From Acidobacteriota bacterium (GTDB lineage: Bacteria; Acidobacteriota; UBA6911): DNA of 5,752 nucleotides. Position numbers and translations under genes: made by a program. Of the stretch, positions 1-5,752 are shown piece after piece. Each line of letters starts with the position of its first letter. Within the stretch, counting starts at the first letter, position 1. A model generated the notes under the pieces. That model ran no database searches and was not told where the DNA came from. It worked only from the letters and a program-made list of their open reading frames with translations. The DNA lies in contig JAIRVC010000310.1 of NCBI GenBank assembly GCA_031254095.1, positions 1 through 5,752 on the forward strand. Reading direction: 5' to 3'.

Positions 1-2058
1 ACCCGCGTTTGAGAACGATCCGCCGCGCGAGAAATTCGATCGGTATTTTCCCGAAGATTCATGGGAACGGCCTGAAAAAGGCGGAGCAAACTTCGACTGC
101 CGGACAAAAGATTCAGTCCTTTCTTCCGCGTCCATATTGCCCAGCCCTTCGACGAGGTCTTCAGGCATTTCCCGCAAAAAACGCGACATTCTCGCCGGAA
201 ACCCGGCGCCGGGGCCGTATGCCTTGCGAAACGACGTCCATGCGACAAAGAGCTTTTTACGTGCGCGGGTAATGCCGACGTAACAGAGCCGCCGCTCCTC
301 TTCAAGATCGGCGGTTGATTCGGATGAACGCGAATGCGGGAAAAGGCCTTCTTCCATACCGACAAGAAACACCGTGTCGAACTCCAGCCCCTTTGCGCTG
401 TGAAGAGTCATCAGCGCCACGCGCGCCTGCGGGTCAAGACGGTCAAGCTCCGAAGACAAAGCCGCGCGGTCAAGAAACTCAGCGATTGTTTCGCCCCGGC
501 GCTCCGATTCCGCGGCGGCCTGTATGAGTTCGTCGATATTGGCAAGGCGGTTGATGGTTTCCTCGGACATGGCATGTTTTTCCAGCATTTCCTTGTACTG
601 TATGTCCGCAAGAATAATCGCCAATAATTCCGCCATCGAAAGGCTCTCCCGCGCGGCCGTCCATTTGTCCACAAGTTCCAGAAAACGCCTCAGCGCCTTG
701 ACTGAACGGGCAGCAAATTGCGGGTCGCGAATCTTCTCTCGCAGCGTTTCAAGAATGGGCGCGCCTTTTTCCAGCGCGGCGGCGGTCAGAGCGTCAATAG
801 TGGTTCCACCGATGCCGCGCGCGGGCGTATTAATGATCCGCAAAAGCGCGGCGTCGTCTTCCGGATTGAAAATCACGCGCAGATAAGCGATCAAATCTTT
901 TATTTCAGCGCGGCCGAAAAAGGCGACGCTTCCGACCACCGCGTAGGGAATTCCCTGCTGAGTCAGTACTTCTTCAAAATTGCGGGAAATAAAATTAGTC
1001 CGGTAAAGAATCGCAATACGGTCGTCGGGGTTTTCCCTTAAAACGCTTCGGATATATACGGCGATCGCCCAGGCTTCGTCGCGCGATGACTGCGAATGAA
1101 TACAGCTGACTTTTTCACCGTCGGGATTTTGGGTCCAGAGCGTTTTGCCCTTGCGCTCCGTGTTGTTCGACACAACCGATGCGGCGACTTTCAGAATTGT
1201 TCCATGGGAACGATAGTTCTGTTCAAGCCGTATAACGCGCGCTCCGGGAAAATCCTTCTCAAATTTCAGAATGTTCTGAATGTCCGCGCCACGGAATTTA
1301 TAGATGGATTGATCTTCGTCTCCAACGACAAACAGATTGTCGTGCGTTGCGGTCAGCAGGCGAAGCAGTTTGTACTGCGGCCTGTTGGTGTCCTGATATT
1401 CATCCACAAGAATAAATTTAAACCAGCCGCTGTAATATTTTTTTATATCCGGATTTTTTTCAAGCACGGCGACCGATTTCAAAAGCAGATCGTCAAAGTC
1501 GAGCGAATTTGAATTGCGAAGGCGCGAATCGTATTTTTCGTAAATGTATTCGATGTCTTTGGCGATGTCCGAAGGGAAACGCGCGGCGAAATTTTCCGGC
1601 GCGACGCCGTGGTTTTTCGCGTAGCTGATGCGGCTCAGGACGTCGCGCGGCTTCAGCTCCTCGTCGGAAAGTTTCATTTCGTCGAGCGTTTGCTTGACCA
1701 GGCGTTTCTGGTCGTCCGTATCATAAATTGAAAAATCGCGCTTGTAGCCAAGATGATGAATTTCACGGCGCAGCAGGCGGACGCAAAAAGAATGAAAAGT
1801 CGAAATCAGCGGTTCGGCGCTGCGCGACGTTCCGATAAGCGCCTGAACACGCTCGCGCATCTCCTTCGCCGCCTTGTTGGTAAAGGTTACGGCGAGGATG
1901 TTTTCCGGGCGCGCCGCCGAACTCTGGATAAGATACGCGATACGGCAGGCAATAACGCGGGTCTTGCCGCTGCCGGCGCCCGCGAGCACAAGCGCAGGCC
2001 CCTCTACATGTTCCGCCGCCTGTCGCTGCGGGGGATTTAGTTCTGAAGTTATGTCCAT
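1..2058 (-). CDS. uvrD: UvrD/PcrA-type superfamily 1A DNA helicase (3' end cut by the window edge)
   Basis: This gene encodes an ATP-dependent 3'-5' DNA helicase of the kind used in nucleotide excision repair, mismatch repair and removal of RecA filaments; it acts in the cytoplasm on DNA. The minus-strand frame is open for 686 codons with no stop. It shows the helicase motifs in order: Q motif (LNPPQRQAA, residues 7-15), Walker A (AGAGSGKT, 26-33), motif Ia (VTFTNKAAKEM), Ib (STFHSF), motif II (DEYQDT, 219-224), motif III (GDEDQSIYKFRGA, from 246), motif IV (LEQNYRS, 278-284), motif V (TLHSAKGLEF, 551-560) and motif VI (YVGITRARKK, 593-602). The motif spacing matches full-length UvrD/PcrA, so both RecA-like cores are complete. 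The family usually has about 720-750 residues; the missing part is the extreme C-terminus, including any Tudor-like RNA-polymerase-binding domain. The chosen ATG (2058-2056) precedes the Q motif directly and has a weak GGAA Shine-Dalgarno (2067-2064). Sequence alone does not separate UvrD from PcrA naming; Rep is less likely. Confidence 0.95.
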   Translation of the reverse strand, partial: MDITSELNPPQRQAAEHVEGPALVLAGAGSGKTRVIACRIAYLIQSSAARPENILAVTFTNKAAKEMRERVQALIGTSRSAEPLISTFHSFCVRLLRREIHHLGYKRDFSIYDTDDQKRLVKQTLDEMKLSDEELKPRDVLSRISYAKNHGVAPENFAARFPSDIAKDIEYIYEKYDSRLRNSNSLDFDDLLLKSVAVLEKNPDIKKYYSGWFKFILVDEYQDTNRPQYKLLRLLTATHDNLFVVGDEDQSIYKFRGADIQNILKFEKDFPGARVIRLEQNYRSHGTILKVAASVVSNNTERKGKTLWTQNPDGEKVSCIHSQSSRDEAWAIAVYIRSVLRENPDDRIAILYRTNFISRNFEEVLTQQGIPYAVVGSVAFFGRAEIKDLIAYLRVIFNPEDDAALLRIINTPARGIGGTTIDALTAAALEKGAPILETLREKIRDPQFAARSVKALRRFLELVDKWTAARESLSMAELLAIILADIQYKEMLEKHAMSEETINRLANIDELIQAAAESERRGETIAEFLDRAALSSELDRLDPQARVALMTLHSAKGLEFDTVFLVGMEEGLFPHSRSSESTADLEEERRLCYVGITRARKKLFVAWTSFRKAYGPGAGFPARMSRFLREMPEDLVEGLGNMDAEERTESFVRQSKFAPPFSGRSHESSGKYRSNFSRGGSFSNAG

Positions 2059-2070
2059 CTATATTCCGGA

Positions 2071-2209
2071 AACGCTGATTAAATGTCTATGCGGGCGAAT
2101 CGCCAAATTGTTTACGGCGCGCGGCACCCGTAACCTCGGCATATCTTTGATATGCGCCTCGGCTCCGTGCGCACGGTGCAATATCCCGCACAGACATTTA
2201 ATCAGTGTT
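2071..2209. repeat. 139-bp MITE-like element with 25-bp terminal inverted repeats
   Basis: The left arm (2071-2095) and right arm (2185-2209) are reverse complements at 23 of 25 positions. They share the 14-base core CTGATTAAATGTCT and the inner TGCGGG. The 89-bp interior carries smaller palindromes: GGCGA-A-TCGCC (2094-2104), a 7-bp stem with a TTT loop (2139-2155, close to the element's centre) and the 12-bp palindrome CCGTGCGCACGG (2165-2176). No ORF fits inside. The right arm overlaps the end of the phosphoglycerate mutase gene and contains its TAA stop (2200-2198). The left arm ends 12 nt before the helicase start codon, just outside its Shine-Dalgarno. There is no U-run after either arm, so a plain intrinsic terminator is not supported. 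Size, long arms and lack of coding capacity fit a miniature inverted-repeat transposable element or another dispersed palindromic element; a large RNA hairpin with a regulatory role is the alternative. No clear target-site duplication is visible. The repeat is seen directly; mobility is inferred. Confidence 0.7.
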
Positions 2210-3433
2210 TTCTTTCTGGAAAAATGTTTCGATAAATTGCGAGCCGCTCATAAGGCCGAGCGAGCCGCTTTTTACGCTTTCCTCGTCGTAACGCTCAACG
2301 GCGTCGCCTGAAAGGCGCGGGAAGCGAATCGCCACAGGCACAGGTTCCCGGCCGTGGTTGCCAAGGGCTATCGGCGTCGTATGGTCGGGAAGCACGGCAA
2401 AAACGCAGTCCCAGCCTTTTTTTTGAACGCCTTCGATAACGCGCTGAATTAGGCGCCGGTCCAGATCTTCAATACAGCGAATCTTCAGCGGGAGATTTTT
2501 TTCATGTCCGGCTTCGTCGGCGGCTTCGACATGTATGTAGACAAAATCCAGTTCTTCCAGAGCGGCGAGCGCGGCGTCCGCTTTACCTTCATAATTTGTA
2601 TCGTAGAGCCCGGTCGCCCCTTCGACGTTGATGGGCGTCATGCCCGCGTAAATAGCAAGTCCCTTGATTAGATCGACTGCCGTGATTGCCGCGCCCCGGA
2701 CGCCGAACCGTTCCTCAATGGTCGGCATCTCCGGCTTTTTCCCCGGCGCCCACGGCCAGAGCAGATTGGCCGGCTGTTTTCCGTCGGCGCGACGGCGCAT
2801 GTTGACCGGATGATTTTCGAGAAATTTCCGCGATTCATCAACGAAACGATTCAAAAGGCCGGCGGTTTCTTTTCCGGCGGGCGACGATGATTCTGAAGGG
2901 CGAACCGCAAGATCCCGCCACGGCGTTCCGACGTAGTCATGCGGCGGAAAACTTTCCAGCCGAAATTCACCGCCCGCGACAATGAGAACATGCCGGTAAC
3001 TCAGTCCGGGATAAAGGCGCAGAGGCCACGATTTGAAATGATCTCCGGCGTCATGGATCAGGACGTGAGCCTCTTCATTGGAAATATGCCCGGCGGAATG
3101 GCTGCGGATTTTTTCATCTTCAACCGAAATAAGGTTGACGCGCAGCGCGACATCGTTTTTATCCAAGTCGATGCCGAGACTGGCCGCTTCCAGAACGCCA
3201 CGGCCTTCGGTTCCATGAAAGATCGCTTTCGCGTCGTAACCGAGCACGGAGAGATTGGCGATAGCCGAACCCGTCATCATATCCGGCGCAATTGTTTGAA
3301 ACAATCCGGCGCGCCCTTCGCGGGCAATCCAGTCCATTCCAGGTTTTTGCGCAACCATCAGCGGTGTTTTTCCGCCAAGTTCGGCGAGCGGGCAATCGGC
3401 CATGCCGTCGCCAAGAAAAATGACATATTTCAT
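2198..3433 (-). CDS. apgM: archaeal-type cofactor-independent phosphoglycerate mutase (ApgM family; possible homoserine kinase subgroup)
   Basis: This is a metal-dependent alkaline-phosphatase-superfamily enzyme, expected to interconvert 3- and 2-phosphoglycerate in the cytoplasm. Close bacterial relatives have been proposed to be homoserine kinases, and no threonine-pathway gene is nearby to favour that reading. Residue numbers below count from the GTG one codon upstream (3436). Visible family blocks are FLGDGMAD (7-14, metal-binding Asp10), TGSAIANLSVLGYD (55-68, with the expected catalytic Ser57), SAGHISNEEA (114-123), YRHVLIV (147-153), a WPWAPG block (227-232), ITAVDLIKG (251-259), GATGLYDTNYEGKA (273-286), HVEAADEAGH (302-311, metal ligands Asp307 and His311), LPDH (349-352) and NHGREPVP (360-367). 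At 411-412 residues the length is normal for the family. The acidic residue I expect after Ser57 (GSD or GSE) is Ala58. ATG 3433 is preferred over the adjacent GTG because relatives begin MKYV and GAGG lies 8 nt upstream of it. The last codons (Asn-Thr-Asp-stop) lie in the arm of the adjacent inverted repeat. Confidence 0.93.
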   Translation of the reverse strand: MKYVIFLGDGMADCPLAELGGKTPLMVAQKPGMDWIAREGRAGLFQTIAPDMMTGSAIANLSVLGYDAKAIFHGTEGRGVLEAASLGIDLDKNDVALRVNLISVEDEKIRSHSAGHISNEEAHVLIHDAGDHFKSWPLRLYPGLSYRHVLIVAGGEFRLESFPPHDYVGTPWRDLAVRPSESSSPAGKETAGLLNRFVDESRKFLENHPVNMRRRADGKQPANLLWPWAPGKKPEMPTIEERFGVRGAAITAVDLIKGLAIYAGMTPINVEGATGLYDTNYEGKADAALAALEELDFVYIHVEAADEAGHEKNLPLKIRCIEDLDRRLIQRVIEGVQKKGWDCVFAVLPDHTTPIALGNHGREPVPVAIRFPRLSGDAVERYDEESVKSGSLGLMSGSQFIETFFQKENTD

Positions 3434-3458
3434 CACGGAAGCCTCAAATAAACGTTAT

Positions 3459-3487
3459 ATTATACCTTCCGGCCGGCCGGCTCTCCA
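3459..3487 (-). promoter_or_regulatory. probable sigma-70-type promoter of apgM
   Basis: On the minus strand there is a perfect TATAAT -10 box (3464-3459), preceded after a 17-nt spacer by TGGAGA (3487-3482), which matches four of six positions of TTGACA. Transcription would start near 3452, giving a leader of roughly 20 nt that contains the GAGG ribosome-binding site. The spacer is almost pure GC and holds the 12-bp palindrome CCGGCCGGCCGG (3469-3480). That is unusual for a spacer and could be an operator or could simply affect melting. Motifs were read by eye and the start site is inferred. Confidence 0.55.
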
Positions 3488-3590
3488 GAGGCGATAACAA
3501 CAATTTTGAAGCAATCGCAAAACCTCCGGAAACGTCTTCCCTCATACGCCCGCTTTCCTATGAATTTATTCCGGAAGTTACTCCAAAGAT

Positions 3591-3653
3591 GGTTCGCGGC
3601 GGATTTGACCACTAACCACTGGCCGCGAACCGCCATACGGCGGCTCGCGCGGC
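3591..3653. repeat. GC-rich inverted-repeat block with two mutually exclusive hairpins
   Basis: Segment A (GGTTCGCGGC, 3591-3600) is perfectly complementary to segment B (GCCGCGAACC, 3622-3631), giving a 10-bp stem with a 21-nt loop that contains two ACCACT copies (3608-3613 and 3615-3620). Segment B extended to 3634 can instead pair with segment C (3639-3653). That gives 5 bp around an ATAC tetraloop, one A-C mismatch, 5 more bp, a 2-nt bulge and 2 bp. B therefore has two competing partners, the arrangement of an attenuator or anti-terminator. No T-run follows on either strand, and the likely glgC -10 box lies downstream, so a role in the glgC leader would need an earlier promoter. It may instead be a dispersed palindromic repeat or a protein-binding site. 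Confidence 0.5.
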
Positions 3654-3691
3654 AATAAAATCCCTGTTTATATTCGTATCCGACAAAATAT

Positions 3692-3697
3692 TATAAT
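3692..3697 (+). promoter_or_regulatory. candidate -10 box upstream of glgC
   Basis: A TATAAT hexamer lies in an AT-rich stretch about 105 nt before the glgC start codon. No good -35 element sits at the usual 16-18 nt spacing; the best partial match, TTTATA at 3667-3672, needs a 19-nt spacer. If used, the transcript would begin near 3704 and carry a leader of about 98 nt that includes the small stem at 3743-3759. In AT-rich DNA such a hexamer can occur by chance, so the call is tentative. Confidence 0.35.
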
Positions 3698-3801
3698 CAA
3701 AATCATAATCAGACCGGCACATCGGCCGATAGGTTAAAGTGTCGCCATGATTTGTGGCGCAAAATGGCTTAACGTATTGTTAATTCCCTGCGGAAAATGT
3801 T

Positions 3802-5121
3802 ATGAATCGTCGCGTACTAGCAATGGTGCTGGCTGGAGGAAAAGGAACGCGCCTGTATCCGCTTACCAGCAACCGCGCAAAACCAGCGGTTCCATTCGGC
3901 GGGAAATACCGGATTGTCGATTTTGTTCTCAGCAATCTTGTTAATTCGGGCGTCTACTCTACGTATGTGCTGACGCAGTTCAAGAGTCAGTCGCTATTGC
4001 AGCATCTGCGCGACACCTGGCAATTCGGCGGCCTTTTGCCGTATCAGTTCATCGTGCCGGTTCCGGCCCAGATGCGCTCGCCCGACGAAGCCTGGTATCA
4101 GGGAACGGCCGACGCAATATTTCAGAACATAGATCTCATTCAGCAGGCGCAGCCTGATCTGGTGCTGGTGTTCAGCGCCGACCACATCTACCGCATGAAT
4201 GTGCGGGAAATGGTCGAGTTTCATAACGAAAAAGAAGCCGACATTACGGTCGCGGCCGTATCGATGCCAAAAGAACAGTCGTCCGAATTCGGCGTTATTG
4301 AAACTAACTCCGAAAGCCGCATTATCGGATTTCATGAAAAGAATCCGGCCGCGCCTACGATTCCCGGCCAGCCCGACAGGATTCTGGCCTCAATGGGAAA
4401 CTATGTCTTTTCCATGGAAACCCTTTTGTCTGAGCTGTACACCGACGCGAAAAACGAGAATAGCAGTCACGATTTCGGCAAGGATATTCTGCCCGGCGTC
4501 ATGCGCCGCGCTAATGTTTTCGCCTACGATTTTATGGAAAACCACATCCCCGGCGATCCGCCGGAAGTGCTGCCATACTGGCGCGATGTCGGCACGATAG
4601 ACGCTTTTTATGAAGCCAATATGGATCTTCGCTCGGTGACCCCCGCGCTCAATCTCTACAACACCCAGTGGCCTTTGGGGCCGACACGCGAGATGTACCC
4701 GCCGGCCAAGTTCGTTTTCGATCTGGACGGAAGGCGCGGACACGCTATAGATTCCATTGTTTCCGGCGGCTGCATCATTTCCGGCGGCTTTGTGAGAGAT
4801 TCGGTGCTTGGCCGGAGCGTGCGTGTACATTCCGGAGCGTTTGTCGAAAAAGCGGTTCTGTTTGACAATTGCGACATCGGCCGAAACGCCCGTGTGCGCA
4901 ACGCCATTCTCGATAAAAACGCCAAGATACCCGAAGGCGCAAGCATCGGCTACAATCCGGAAGAAGACCGGAAGCGCTACTACGTTTCAGACAACGGCGT
5001 CATTGTGGTGACGGGACACAGTTCCGCCGTCGAAGTTACCGTATTGAACCTTGGCCCCCCTTTTGAACGCCGTCGCGAAGTAAAGCATGATTTCCCGCTT
5101 TTTGATAAACTTATTCCGTAA
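3802..5121 (+). CDS. glgC: glucose-1-phosphate adenylyltransferase (ADP-glucose pyrophosphorylase)
   Basis: GlgC makes ADP-glucose and pyrophosphate from ATP and glucose-1-phosphate, the committed and allosterically controlled step of bacterial glycogen synthesis, in the cytoplasm. The 439-residue protein has the N-terminal nucleotidyltransferase fold: nucleotide loop AGGKGTRLYPLT (11-22), NRAKPAVPFGGKYRIVDF (24-41, the region carrying the activator-site lysine in E. coli), YQGTADA, FSADHIYRMN (124-133, with the conserved catalytic/metal Asp127), FHEKN (177-181, where Lys180 matches the glucose-1-phosphate-binding lysine), SSHDFGKDILP and YWRDVGTIDAFYEAN (from 259). A left-handed beta-helix follows (about 299-390) with hexapeptide-like repeats. 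Residues from about 406 to 439 form a tail beyond the usual end at NGVIVV. The ATG is supported by a modest GGAA (3792-3795) six bases upstream and by the very short lead to the nucleotide loop. The gene is intact, diverges from apgM, and may be cotranscribed with the following DUF364 gene. Confidence 0.96.
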   Translation: MNRRVLAMVLAGGKGTRLYPLTSNRAKPAVPFGGKYRIVDFVLSNLVNSGVYSTYVLTQFKSQSLLQHLRDTWQFGGLLPYQFIVPVPAQMRSPDEAWYQGTADAIFQNIDLIQQAQPDLVLVFSADHIYRMNVREMVEFHNEKEADITVAAVSMPKEQSSEFGVIETNSESRIIGFHEKNPAAPTIPGQPDRILASMGNYVFSMETLLSELYTDAKNENSSHDFGKDILPGVMRRANVFAYDFMENHIPGDPPEVLPYWRDVGTIDAFYEANMDLRSVTPALNLYNTQWPLGPTREMYPPAKFVFDLDGRRGHAIDSIVSGGCIISGGFVRDSVLGRSVRVHSGAFVEKAVLFDNCDIGRNARVRNAILDKNAKIPEGASIGYNPEEDRKRYYVSDNGVIVVTGHSSAVEVTVLNLGPPFERRREVKHDFPLFDKLIP

Positions 5122-5169
5122 GTGTCTGTAGTACTCCATCAGGTTATAAAATAAGGAAGGTGCGCTTAC

Positions 5170-5752
5170 ATGATTATGGAAAAAGTGCTTGACGCGGCAC
5201 GGACGCGTCTTGAAGGCAGAACCGTTCGCGACATGGCAATTGGCGTTTCTCTGATCGCTTGCGAACTGGACAGCGGCGACGTTGGCATATCGTATGTGCT
5301 GCGGGATGGACTGCCGAACGGCTGTTCAGTCTTCCCTTACGCGCAACACGCGATCAACCGGCCTGCGCTGGAAATCGCGCAGTGGAGCGTAACCGGCGGC
5401 GACGATCTTCAGCGAGGCATCGCTTCAGCGGTGCTGGCGGCCGCGTCGCGCGGGCAGGACATCTCCGACGACGACAAAAACGGGCCGCCGTTCGGACTCA
5501 ATGTGACGCATAAGGACACGGTAGGGATGGTGGGACTGATCCCGCCGATAGCGGCGCGGCTCAAAAATATGGCCGGCGGCATAATCGTTTTTGACAAGGG
5601 GTTTTCCCTGCATCACGGCGAAGACGAAATGCTCCGCGATGAGACGCTTAAACCCACGCTTTTGCCCGAATGCGACATTGTCATACTTTCCGGCACGACC
5701 ACCACCAACGGCACCATTGATTCACTGCTTGAAATGTGTACCGGAGCGAAGG
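5170..5752 (+). CDS. DUF4213/DUF364 family protein (3' end cut by the window edge)
   Basis: The frame is open for 194 codons up to the right edge; family members have about 250-260 residues, so the final quarter is missing. Residues from about 5 to 90 fit the N-terminal DUF4213 domain. From about 100 onward the DUF364 ('putative heavy-metal chelation') domain is recognisable by DTVGMVGLIPPI (116-127), a glycine-rich Rossmann-like turn, then IIVFDKG (138-144) and DIVILSGTTTTNGTID (169-184), the family's hallmark TGTT-x-x-NGT block. No signal peptide or membrane segment is seen. The biochemical function of the family is not established; members often occur in anaerobes, near metal or cofactor transport genes, but none is visible here. 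ATG 5170 is chosen over 5176 because the strong AAGGAAGG (5153-5160) is 9 nt from the first and 15 nt from the second. It starts 48 nt after glgC with no terminator between, so cotranscription is plausible. Confidence 0.87.
   Translation, partial: MIMEKVLDAARTRLEGRTVRDMAIGVSLIACELDSGDVGISYVLRDGLPNGCSVFPYAQHAINRPALEIAQWSVTGGDDLQRGIASAVLAAASRGQDISDDDKNGPPFGLNVTHKDTVGMVGLIPPIAARLKNMAGGIIVFDKGFSLHHGEDEMLRDETLKPTLLPECDIVILSGTTTTNGTIDSLLEMCTGAK

Larger units (their letters stand above)
3434..3801. other. divergent intergenic region between apgM and glgC
   Basis: About 370 bp without a credible gene separates the two divergent start codons. From left to right it holds the apgM promoter with a CCGG palindrome in its spacer (3459-3487), a featureless stretch with a TTCCGGAA palindrome (3569-3576), a GC-rich block able to form alternative hairpins (3591-3653), an AT-rich stretch with a TATAAT box facing glgC (3692-3697), the 10-bp palindrome ATCGGCCGAT (3721-3730) and a small 5-bp stem (3743-3747 with 3755-3759). 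A short ORF starting at 3747 overlaps glgC in another frame and resembles no protein I know. I see no tRNA, no recognised riboswitch class and no intrinsic terminator with a T-run. Confidence 0.8.

Noticed and set aside
2096..2184. Intrinsic terminator between apgM and uvrD
   Set aside because: There are stems (2139-2155, 2165-2176) but no run of Ts follows on either strand, so a Rho-independent terminator is not supported.
2061..2220. Possible target-site duplication (TTCCGGAAA-like on the left, TTCTGGAAA-like on the right) flanking the inverted-repeat element
   Set aside because: The two copies are imperfect and sit at different distances from the arms, and TTCCGG/TCCGGAA strings recur elsewhere in the window (for example near 3526 and 3569), so chance similarity is the simpler explanation.
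9..2311. Several plus-strand ORFs opposite the helicase gene (for example 315-527, 524-886, 718-1041, 1096-1512, 1874-2311) and short minus-strand ones at 411-674
   Set aside because: They lie in other frames of a gene with all SF1 helicase motifs, have low-complexity or unrelated translations, and lack consistent ribosome-binding sites. They are by-products of GC-rich codon use.
2939..3451. 170-residue plus-strand ORF opposite apgM
   Set aside because: It is fully antisense to conserved ApgM motifs, shows no family resemblance, and would read through the apgM promoter-proximal region. Treated as a shadow.
3747..3944. 65-residue ORF starting before glgC
   Set aside because: It overlaps the conserved glgC N-terminus in another frame and shows no recognisable protein features; as a leader peptide it has no striking codon run.
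3994..4946. Minus-strand ORFs (113, 146 and 96 residues) opposite glgC
   Set aside because: They are antisense to strongly conserved GlgC motifs, with no supporting start signals or recognisable domains.
5122..5169. Promoter or terminator between glgC and the DUF364 gene
   Set aside because: TATAAA at 5145-5150 has no -35 partner at normal spacing, and no stable hairpin with a T-run is present.
1..5752. CRISPR array, tRNA, rRNA, prophage or defence genes
   Set aside because: No regularly spaced direct repeats, no tRNA cloverleaf or rRNA signature, and no integrase, transposase, nuclease or toxin gene could be seen. The helicase has the normal UvrD/PcrA motif layout without fused nuclease domains.

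Overview
The window looks like a piece of bacterial chromosome carrying four protein genes and two compact intergenic structures. Gene density, base composition (moderately GC-rich by eye, with GC-rich third positions) and the mix of genes suggest a Gram-negative-like, probably anaerobic bacterium of an under-sampled lineage. The archaeal-type phosphoglycerate mutase and the DUF364 protein, both frequent in anaerobes, are the reason for 'anaerobic'. This placement is an inference; nothing here fixes the phylum.

Layout: (1) 1-2058, minus strand: a UvrD/PcrA-type superfamily 1 DNA helicase, complete at its N-terminus and cut by the left edge just after helicase motif VI and the tail leading to the C-terminal domain. 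(2) 2071-2209: a 139-bp element bounded by 25-bp imperfect inverted repeats, of MITE-like size and form, sitting exactly between two minus-strand genes. One arm supplies the stop codon of the upstream gene; the other ends 12 nt before the helicase start codon. (3) 2198-3433, minus strand: an archaeal-type cofactor-independent phosphoglycerate mutase (ApgM family, which also contains the proposed homoserine kinases). (4) 3434-3801: a divergent intergenic region with a good sigma-70-like promoter for the mutase, a GC-rich block that can fold in two mutually exclusive hairpins, and an AT-rich stretch with a likely -10 box for the gene to the right. (5) 3802-5121, plus strand: glgC, ADP-glucose pyrophosphorylase, intact, with an unusual C-terminal tail. 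(6) 5170-5752, plus strand: the first 194 codons of a DUF4213/DUF364 protein, 48 nt behind glgC and cut by the right edge.

The genes do not form an obvious pathway. The mutase (lower glycolysis) and glgC (first committed step of glycogen synthesis) are divergently transcribed from a shared region, so some co-regulation of carbon flow is possible but not shown. The helicase lies downstream of the mutase and could be read through from it, now with the inverted-repeat element in between. No convincing new multi-gene system is visible. The points most worth checking are the inverted-repeat element and the alternative-hairpin block.
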